From DASUAS01 sp963819475 (GTDB lineage Bacteria > Actinomycetota > Acidimicrobiia > IMCC26256 > DASPTH01), in assembly GCA_963819475.1 (NCBI GenBank), contig CAWFWE010000003.1, forward strand, positions 186,001 to 250,000: a DNA stretch of 64,000 bases, written 5' to 3'. This document shows positions 56,685 through 64,000 of this stretch, one piece after another. The stretch's first letter is position 1. Each line of letters starts with the position of its first letter. The notes under the pieces were generated by a model. The model had not been told where the DNA came from, made no database searches, and saw only the letters and a program-made list of their open reading frames with translations. The position numbers and the translations under genes were made by a program.

Positions 56685-58733
56685 ATGGCCCGCGCACCCG
56701 GAGGGATCCCGCCCGACGTCGCCACGCGCGCCGACGAGCTCGCGGATCAGATCCGGTACCACCGCGAGCGCTACTACCGCGACGACGAGCCCGAGGTCTC
56801 CGACGCCGAGTTCGACCAGCTCGTCCGTGAGCTCTCGGCGCTGGCCGACGAGTACCCGGAGCTCGAGCGGGGCGACACGCCCCTCACCGAGGTGGGGGCG
56901 CCGCCGTCGGCCACCTTCGCGCCGGTGCGGCACATCGTCCCGATGCTGTCGCTCGACAACGCCTTCGCACGCGAGGAGCTCGCGGCCTGGTACGCGCGCG
57001 TCGAGCGGGTGATCACCGACCCGGTGGTGTTCGTCGGCGAGCCGAAGCTCGACGGGTTGGCGGTGTCGCTGCTGTTCGAGGACGGGCGGCTGGTGCGCGC
57101 GGCCACGCGCGGCGACGGCGAGACGGGGGAGGACGTCACCGCCAACGTCGCCACCATCGCGTCGATCCCCGAGACGCTGCAGGGCAACGCGGTGGCGACG
57201 CGGCTCGAGGTGCGGGGCGAGGTGTTCATGCCGCTCGCATCGTTCGAGGAGCTGAACCGGCGCCAGGGTGAGGCGGGCGACCGCCTGTTCGCGAACCCGC
57301 GCAACGCCGCCGCCGGCAGCCTCCGCCAGAAGGACCCGCGCGTCACCGCGTCGCGAGACCTCACGTTCGACGCCTACCAGCTCGGCGTGCAGGACGGCGG
57401 GCCCGTGCTCCGCACGCACCACCAGACTCTCGGTTGGCTGCGCGATCTCGGCCTGCCGGTGAACGACCACATCGAGCAGCTGTCGTCCCTCGACGACGTC
57501 TACGAATTCTGTGAGCGCATCGAGGCCAACCGGCACTCGTTCGGGTACGACATCGACGGCGCAGTCGTGAAGGTCGACGACCTCGCGCAACGCAACGAGC
57601 TCGGCTTCACGAGCCGAGCGCCGCGGTGGGCCATCGCGTTCAAGTTCCCGCCCGAGGAGAAGACGACGCTGCTGCGCGGGATCATGGTGAGCATCGGTCG
57701 CACCGGTCGGGCCACCCCCTTCGCCCAGCTCGAGCCGGTGTTCGTGGGCGGGTCGACGGTCGGGCTGGCCACGCTCCACAACCAGGACGAGGTCGCGCGC
57801 AAGGATGTGCGCGTCGGCGACACCGTGATCGTGCGGAAGGCCGGCGACGTCATCCCCGAAGTCGTGGGCCCGGTGCTCGCCAAGCGGAAACGCGGCACAC
57901 GGAAGTGGAAGTTCCCCACCGAGTGCCCGGTGTGCCACCAGCCGCTGGTGCGACTCGACGGTGAGGCCGACACGCGCTGCGTCAACGTCGACTGCCCCGC
58001 GCAGCGCGTGCAGCGCATCGTGTTCTTCGCCGGTCGCTCGGCGATGGACATCGAGGGGCTCGGAGAGGAGCGCGTCAACCAGTTCGTGAACGCGGGGCTG
58101 CTCACCGACGCGGCCGACGTCTACTCGCTCACCGTCGACGCGCTGGTGCCGCTGGAGCGGATCGGCGACCGGTCGGCCCAGCTGCTGGTCGCGGCGATCG
58201 ACGCGTCGCGCTCGCGACCGCTGGCGAAGCTGCTCGTCGGGCTCGGCATCCGGCACGTCGGCCCGAGCGCCGCCGTGGCCCTCGCCCGCGAGCTCGGCGA
58301 CCTCGACGCCATCGCCAACGCCGCGGAGGAGAACCTCGCGGTCGTACCCGGCGTCGGCGGTGTCATCGCGCAGAGCGTGCAGGCCTTCTTCGCCATCGAC
58401 CGCAACCGGGAGCTGATCGAGAAGCTGCGGGCCGCGGGCGTCAACTTCGAGGGCCCCGAACGCGTCGCCGCGCCCGTCGACGGCCCGTCGCTCGCCGGCC
58501 TCGCCTTCGTGCTCACCGGCACCTTGCCCTCGATGACGCGGGAGGAGGCGCAGGCCGAGTTGGAGGCGCGCGGCGCCAAGGTGACGGGCAGCGTGTCGAA
58601 GAAGACGAGCTACGTGGTGGTCGGCGAGAGCCCGGGGTCGAAGCTGGCGAAGGCCGAGCAGCTCGGCGTGCCCACGCTCGACGAACCCGGGCTGCGACAC
58701 CTGCTGGAGCACGGGCCCGCGCCGGTGGAGTAG
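56685..58733 (+). CDS. ligA: NAD-dependent DNA ligase
   Basis: The protein of 682 residues seals nicks in replication and repair. Lys121 in VGEPKLDGLAV is the adenylated residue. The N-terminal Ia domain has YRDDEPEVSDAEFD, the zinc finger is CPVC with a later Cys pair, and helix-hairpin-helix repeats and a BRCT domain (LAGLAFVLTGTLPSM onward) complete the usual layout. Unlike several neighbours the frame is intact over its whole length. The length matches other actinobacterial LigA. Confidence 0.98.
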   Translation: MARAPGGIPPDVATRADELADQIRYHRERYYRDDEPEVSDAEFDQLVRELSALADEYPELERGDTPLTEVGAPPSATFAPVRHIVPMLSLDNAFAREELAAWYARVERVITDPVVFVGEPKLDGLAVSLLFEDGRLVRAATRGDGETGEDVTANVATIASIPETLQGNAVATRLEVRGEVFMPLASFEELNRRQGEAGDRLFANPRNAAAGSLRQKDPRVTASRDLTFDAYQLGVQDGGPVLRTHHQTLGWLRDLGLPVNDHIEQLSSLDDVYEFCERIEANRHSFGYDIDGAVVKVDDLAQRNELGFTSRAPRWAIAFKFPPEEKTTLLRGIMVSIGRTGRATPFAQLEPVFVGGSTVGLATLHNQDEVARKDVRVGDTVIVRKAGDVIPEVVGPVLAKRKRGTRKWKFPTECPVCHQPLVRLDGEADTRCVNVDCPAQRVQRIVFFAGRSAMDIEGLGEERVNQFVNAGLLTDAADVYSLTVDALVPLERIGDRSAQLLVAAIDASRSRPLAKLLVGLGIRHVGPSAAVALARELGDLDAIANAAEENLAVVPGVGGVIAQSVQAFFAIDRNRELIEKLRAAGVNFEGPERVAAPVDGPSLAGLAFVLTGTLPSMTREEAQAELEARGAKVTGSVSKKTSYVVVGESPGSKLAKAEQLGVPTLDEPGLRHLLEHGPAPVE

Positions 58734-58767
58734 CGGCGCGGGCTGGGAGACGTCTCCGACCACGACG

Positions 58768-58773
58768 TAGCCT
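58768..58773 (+). promoter_or_regulatory. Candidate -10 box (MaoC dehydratase operon)
   Basis: TAGCCT, 40 bases before the ATG at 58814, with a purine-rich ribosome binding region GAGGTACGAGGGGGAG in the leader. Confidence 0.4.
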
Positions 58774-58813
58774 CGCCCGGGTCGACACTCGAGGTACGAG
58801 GGGGAGCGGTTGC

Positions 58814-59266
58814 ATGGCTGACGACTCCGTGATCGGGAAGCGGTTTCCCGGCTACGAGTTCACGATCGAGCGGGGCAAGGTCCGGGAGTTCGCCCGGGCG
58901 ACGATGACGCGCAACCCCGACTACCTCGACGACCCGGCGGCCGTGATCCCACCCACGTGGCTCATCGCGTCCGGGTTCTGGGCGCCGGACGACCTCGCGA
59001 ACCCGGTGGCGTCGCTCAACATCAACCTCGCCCGACTGCTCCACGGTGGCCAGGAATTCTCGTTCTTCGGCCCCCCGCCGCGCGCCGGCGCCACGCTCAC
59101 CACCGAGTCGTGGATCGACAGCATCTACGAGAAGGAGGGGAAGCGCGGCGGCACCATGCGCTTCGCCGAGATGGTCACCGAGTACCGCGACGAGAGTGGC
59201 AAGGTCGTGGCCGAGTCGCGGACGACGATGATCGAGACCGGCAAGGCGCCGACGGAGGGGTCGTGA
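58814..59266 (+). CDS. MaoC-like hydroxyacyl dehydratase, HadA-type subunit
   Basis: The protein of 150 residues has a single hotdog fold of the kind found in the N-terminal half of FAS1-type dehydratases. It starts GKRFPGYEFTIERGKVREFA and has VIPPTWLIASGF and LLHGGQEFSFFGPP. It lacks the catalytic Asp-His motif, as expected for the non-catalytic subunit. Its TGA overlaps the ATG of the catalytic partner. In mycobacteria such pairs (HadAB) act in long-chain fatty acid synthesis; here the substrate is open. Confidence 0.88.
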   Translation: MADDSVIGKRFPGYEFTIERGKVREFARATMTRNPDYLDDPAAVIPPTWLIASGFWAPDDLANPVASLNINLARLLHGGQEFSFFGPPPRAGATLTTESWIDSIYEKEGKRGGTMRFAEMVTEYRDESGKVVAESRTTMIETGKAPTEGS

Positions 59267-59682
59267 TGGCGAGCTGGGACGATCTGCACGAGGGCAGCGC
59301 GCCGGCGCCGCGCGAGTACGGCCCGATCACCCGCACCGACATGGTCAAGTACCAGGGCGCGTCCGGTGACTTCAACCCGATCCACCACGACGAAGAGTTC
59401 GCCCGGGCAGCCGGGTACCCGTCCGTCTTCTCGGTCGGCATGCTGCAGGCGGGCATCCTCGCCGGCTACGCCACCGACTGGCTGGGCGCGACCAACGTCC
59501 GCCGCTACGCGGTGCAGTTCCGCGAGCAGGTGTGGCCGGGCGACAAGGTCGTGTGCTCGGGCAAGGTCACCCGTCGGTACGAGGACGCCGGCGAACGCAA
59601 GGTCGACGTCGAGTTGCTCTGCACGCGCGTCGAGTCCGGCGGAGCCGCGATCAAGGGCGAGGCGACCTTCGTCGTCCCGTGA
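59266..59682 (+). CDS. MaoC-like hydroxyacyl dehydratase, HadB-type catalytic subunit
   Basis: The protein of 138 residues has the hydratase-2 motif in YQGASGDFNPIHHDEEFA, with the Asp and His of the active site, and FSVGMLQAGILAGYATDWLG after it. It would form a dimer with the preceding subunit. The ATG sits inside the stop of the first gene (TGATG), so the two are translated at a fixed ratio. A zinc alcohol dehydrogenase follows after 16 bases. Confidence 0.9.
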   Translation: MASWDDLHEGSAPAPREYGPITRTDMVKYQGASGDFNPIHHDEEFARAAGYPSVFSVGMLQAGILAGYATDWLGATNVRRYAVQFREQVWPGDKVVCSGKVTRRYEDAGERKVDVELLCTRVESGGAAIKGEATFVVP

Positions 59683-59698
59683 CCGAGGAGGCGAGCCC

Positions 59699-60700
59699 GT
59701 GAGCCGCGCGCAACAGCTGACCGCATCGGCTCCGGTCGTGACGCGACCGCTGACGCTGGTCGACCGCCCGGCGCCCGAGCCCGCGCCGGGAGAGGTGCGG
59801 GTGCGCGTGCACGCGTGCGGCTGTTGTCGCACCGACCTGCACGTCGTGGAGGGCGACCTCGAGCTGGTGCACGTGCCGATCGTGCCCGGCCACCAGGTCG
59901 TCGGCGTGGTCGACGCGCTCGGGGACGGGGTGGCGACGCTCGCGCTCGGCGACCGGGTCGGCGTCGCGTGGCTGCACCACACCGATGGAGTGTGCGGGTT
60001 CTGCCGCCGGGGCGAGGAGAACCTCTGCGTCGCCGCCGACTTCACCGGGTGGACCGTCGACGGCGGGTACGCCGACCACGTCACGGTGCCGGAGGACTTC
60101 GCGGTCCGGCTGCCTCCCGGACTCGACGATCTCGAAGCGGCGCCGCTGCTGTGCGCGGGCGTCATCGGTTACCGCGCCCTGCAGCGCGCCGAGGTGCAAC
60201 CGGGTGAGCGCGTGGCCCTGCTCGGCTTCGGCGCGTCGGCCCACCTCGCGCTCCAGGTGCTGCAGCACTGGGGCTGCGAGGTGGTGGTGATGACGCGTGG
60301 TGAAGGCCACCGCGAGCTGGCGCGTGAGCTGGGCGCGTCGTGGATCGGGGGTCCGACGGAGGCGCCGCCCGAACTGTGTGACCGTGCCGTCGTGTTCGCG
60401 CCCGCCGGTGAGCTCGTGCCGGTGGCGTTGGCGGCGGTGCGTGCCGGCGGCACGGTGAGCCTGGCCGGCATTCACATGAGCGACGTCCCGTCGATGCCCT
60501 ACGAGCTCCTCTGGCACGAGCGGAGCCTGCGGTCGGTCGCCAACATGACGCGCGCCGACGCGCAGGAGTTCATGGACCTCGCCGCCGCCGCCGGGGTCCG
60601 GGCCGAGTACGAGGTGTTCCCGCTCGAGGCGGCCAACGACGCACTGCTCGCCATCAAGCGCGACGCGGTCCGGGGCGCCGCGGTGCTCCGCATGCGCTGA
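59699..60700 (+). CDS. Zinc-dependent alcohol dehydrogenase
   Basis: The protein of 333 residues is a medium-chain dehydrogenase. The catalytic zinc site is CGCCRTDLHV with PGHQVVG, the structural zinc loop is CGFCRRGEENLC, and the cofactor loop is reduced to LLGFGASAHLAL. The family (AdhP/YogA-like) oxidises or reduces small alcohols and aldehydes. GAGGAGG is a strong ribosome binding site before the GTG. It is likely in one operon with the dehydratase pair, so a role in fatty-acyl or aldehyde metabolism is plausible. Confidence 0.92.
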   Translation: MSRAQQLTASAPVVTRPLTLVDRPAPEPAPGEVRVRVHACGCCRTDLHVVEGDLELVHVPIVPGHQVVGVVDALGDGVATLALGDRVGVAWLHHTDGVCGFCRRGEENLCVAADFTGWTVDGGYADHVTVPEDFAVRLPPGLDDLEAAPLLCAGVIGYRALQRAEVQPGERVALLGFGASAHLALQVLQHWGCEVVVMTRGEGHRELARELGASWIGGPTEAPPELCDRAVVFAPAGELVPVALAAVRAGGTVSLAGIHMSDVPSMPYELLWHERSLRSVANMTRADAQEFMDLAAAAGVRAEYEVFPLEAANDALLAIKRDAVRGAAVLRMR

Positions 60701-60727
60701 CCATCAGGGCTTCACTGTGGGCAGTTG

Positions 60728-60772
60728 GCTGCTCGCCGGGATACCCGACTCGCGCCCGCTCCCGCTCACGCC
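60728..60772. repeat. Palindromic repeat family, copy D
   Basis: On the minus strand it begins at the stop codon of the neighbouring gene and reads GCGAGTCGGG, TAT, CCCGGCGAGCAGC, nearly the same as copy C, which also begins at a stop codon (GCGTGAGCG in both). Confidence 0.8.
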
Positions 60773-61311
60773 TTGACCTGGAAGCTCCACGCGTAGCTCG
60801 CCGGGTGCGTCGGCCGGCCGCCCGGGCGCGTCCTCGACCAGTAGTAGACGAGGACGTCGTTCTCACCGGCGGGGAAGCGTGCGATCTCCTTGCCGGGGCC
60901 GGGCCGGTAGCTGATCTGTCCCAGCTCGACCACGCGCTCGAGCTGGTCCTCCGGGATCTCCACGTAGCGGCCCGCGATCTTGATGAGGAGCACCCCGGTG
61001 AGGCTGTCGTCGAGGTCGACGGTGATCGTGTCGACCGGCCCGGCGATCGACCCCGGAACGGGCGACACCGACTCCACCGTCGCCGGCAGCGGGTTGCCCC
61101 CGCCCGGAGTGGTGTCGGAGTTGTCGAGCAGGACGATGCCCAGGTTGAGCACCACCAGCAGCGCGATCACGACGACCGCGACCCGGCCCGGGTGCCGGAA
61201 GAGCCTGCGGCGGGGCGCCGCGGCGCGCCGTGGGGCAGGAGCCGGTCGGGTCGCCGCGGGGTGTCGACCATCGGCTCCGAGGCTAACGCCGCACCCGTCG
61301 AACCCGGTCAT
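60766..61311 (-). CDS. Exported single-helix protein, 181 residues, unknown function
   Basis: The protein has a basic N-terminal stretch, one membrane helix (VAVVVIALLVVLNLGIVLL, about 45-63) and an external beta-rich domain (SVSPVPGSIAGPVDTITVDL onward) that looks like an Ig or CopC-like fold. No family is certain. The start is open to doubt: a TAGCCT box at 61280-61285 lies eight bases before an ATG at 61271 that is not in this frame, so either the box is a coincidence or there is an indel in the N-terminal part. Confidence 0.68.
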   Translation of the reverse strand: MTGFDGCGVSLGADGRHPAATRPAPAPRRAAAPRRRLFRHPGRVAVVVIALLVVLNLGIVLLDNSDTTPGGGNPLPATVESVSPVPGSIAGPVDTITVDLDDSLTGVLLIKIAGRYVEIPEDQLERVVELGQISYRPGPGKEIARFPAGENDVLVYYWSRTRPGGRPTHPASYAWSFQVKA

Positions 61312-61349
61312 CGCCCTTCCAGTGCCGCGAACCCGCAGGGTCGGCCCGG

Positions 61350-61355
61350 TACCTT
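61350..61355 (+). promoter_or_regulatory. Candidate leaderless -10 box (PASTA kinase)
   Basis: TACCTT, six bases before the ATG at 61362. Confidence 0.5.
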
Positions 61356-61361
61356 GACCCG

Positions 61362-63249
<1,888 letters not shown>

Positions 63250-63378
63250 TCGGCCGTGCCGCGTGACAGGGCGGCACCACGAACGTCTCCTTGCGGGGCG
63301 GGAGGGCGGAAGGCATGCACTCCCGGGAGGCCGGCGACTGATCGTCGGCGGCGACGACTCGAATCGTGGGAGGAACTG

Positions 63379-63588
63379 ATGTGGCGACCCGCGCACGGCG
63401 CGACGTCGAGGCCGGGGCCGTGCCGTCCGGCCAGTGGCTACGGACGTGAGCTCGGGCGCCCGGGGCCGCGGGTCGGCGACGCGCCCGCGGTGGCCGGGCA
63501 CGAGATGCCCGGCGACGCGCCGGAGCCCGCATGGTTCGCGGAGCGCGGCGAGCCGGCGAACGAGGCGGAGGCGCCCGCTACTCCGTGA
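63379..63588 (+). CDS. Possible small protein, 69 residues
   Basis: The ATG is preceded by GGGAGGAACTG, a strong ribosome binding site, and the frame runs to a stop just inside the end of the convergent SCP2 gene. The product is rich in Gly, Pro, Ala and acidic residues (HEMPGDAPEPAWFAERG) and has no recognisable domain or membrane segment. The good ribosome site is the main evidence; in DNA this GC-rich an open frame of this length is weak support. Confidence 0.38.
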   Translation: MWRPAHGATSRPGPCRPASGYGRELGRPGPRVGDAPAVAGHEMPGDAPEPAWFAERGEPANEAEAPATP

Positions 63589-63979
63589 TCGCGGACAGGG
63601 ACTCGGCGAGCCCGGGCGCACCGGGGCCGGTACCCGCCACCTGGGCCGCCATCAACTTGGTGAGGTCGCCCTGGACCTTCACCTTGCCCTCCATGAACGC
63701 CTGCATCCCGGCCTGCGGGTTGGCGCTGATGAAGACGTCGCGGGCGGTCACGTAGTCGGTGGTGAGGGTGAGGTCGGCGTCGGTGGCGTGGCCGGCGCCC
63801 CAGTCGGCGTGGCCGTCCTTGGCGCCGATGTGGAGGAGACGGTCCTCGCCGAAGGGCGTGTCGGTCACCACCAGGTTCATGGTGAGCTCCGCGTGGGGCG
63901 GGATCTCCAGCTCCCGCGCGTCGACGATCTCCCGGACCGCCGTGAACCAGTCGTCGGAGAGGAACGGGTGCGTCGCCAC
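63578..63979 (-). CDS. SCP2 sterol-binding domain protein
   Basis: The protein of 133 residues is a stand-alone SCP2 domain, a hydrophobic-pocket fold that binds sterols or other lipids. ADWGAGHATDADLTLTTDY and FMEGKVKVQGDLTKLMAAQ match the family core. The GTG lies eight bases after a TACGAT box, so the mRNA is probably leaderless. The lipid is unknown; in actinobacteria such proteins occur near acyl-CoA and steroid genes. Confidence 0.9.
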   Translation of the reverse strand: MATHPFLSDDWFTAVREIVDARELEIPPHAELTMNLVVTDTPFGEDRLLHIGAKDGHADWGAGHATDADLTLTTDYVTARDVFISANPQAGMQAFMEGKVKVQGDLTKLMAAQVAGTGPGAPGLAESLSAITE

Positions 63980-63987
63980 AGATCGGC

Positions 63988-63993
63988 ATCGTA
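63988..63993 (-). promoter_or_regulatory. Candidate leaderless -10 box (SCP2 gene)
   Basis: TACGAT on the minus strand with eight bases to the GTG at 63979. Confidence 0.48.
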
Positions 63994-64000
63994 GCCAAGC

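Noticed and set aside
59405..59430. A match to the CCGGGTACCCG core of the palindromic family
   Set aside because: It is inside the HadB coding sequence at conserved codons and lacks the arms and flank of the family.

Overview
The window is 64 kb of very GC-rich DNA (about 70 % G+C by eye) packed with 57 genes, nearly all with actinobacterial relatives. No gap between genes exceeds about 215 bases. I see no rRNA, tRNA, CRISPR array, insertion sequence or phage gene. The dprE1-dprE2-ubiA set, the iscS-mnmA-metE-like-ligA order, a PASTA kinase, the HadA/HadB-type dehydratases and many apparently leaderless starts point to Actinomycetota. The absence of mycolate genes and the mix of families suggest a lineage outside Mycobacteriales, perhaps Acidimicrobiia; that placement is inference.

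1-26 kb is a surface-glycan locus. It holds an ABC-2 glycan exporter (permease plus ATPase with a Wzt-type C-terminal domain), several glycosyltransferases and methyltransferases, and a complete candidate GDP-D-glycero-D-manno-heptose gene set (gmhA, hddA, gmhB, hddC, with a transaldolase-like gene close by). There is a dTDP-sugar set (rmlA-long, rmlC, rmlB, but no rmlD) and a sugar-nucleotide epimerase. Set into it is a convergent pair of secreted proteins (a DUF1906 glycosidase-like protein and a subtilase) that share a C-terminal PLL-type beta-propeller. rmlA to hddC (26.3 to 18.9 kb, minus strand) reads as one operon of eight genes.

26-45 kb is mixed metabolism: an exported HExxH protein, a degenerate GGDEF protein, metH, the decaprenyl-phosphoryl-arabinose genes (ubiA, dprE1, dprE2) followed by a HAD phosphatase, a PduO cobalamin adenosyltransferase, pepA, a cupredoxin/beta-helix protein, a drug-type ABC exporter with a divergent WYL regulator, a rhodanese-ThiF protein and a sirtuin.

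45-64 kb holds a PAS-GGDEF-EAL protein, meaB and mutB (these fit with metH and PduO as a B12-dependent group), iscS, mnmA, a MetE-like protein, ligA, a two-gene MaoC dehydratase pair with an alcohol dehydrogenase, a PASTA Ser/Thr kinase and an SCP2 protein.

Four sequence-level signals stand out. (a) A 53-base intergenic repeat, present twice, differs almost only by paired substitutions that keep a hairpin, so it looks like a structured element. (b) A second palindromic repeat family occurs five times between 49 and 61 kb. (c) TANNNT boxes lie 6-10 bases before at least sixteen start codons, which points to widespread leaderless transcription. (d) From 29 kb onward at least six genes carry single-base indels or a nonsense codon, while none do before 28 kb. 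Several of these are housekeeping genes, so consensus error is the simplest explanation, but decay is possible.
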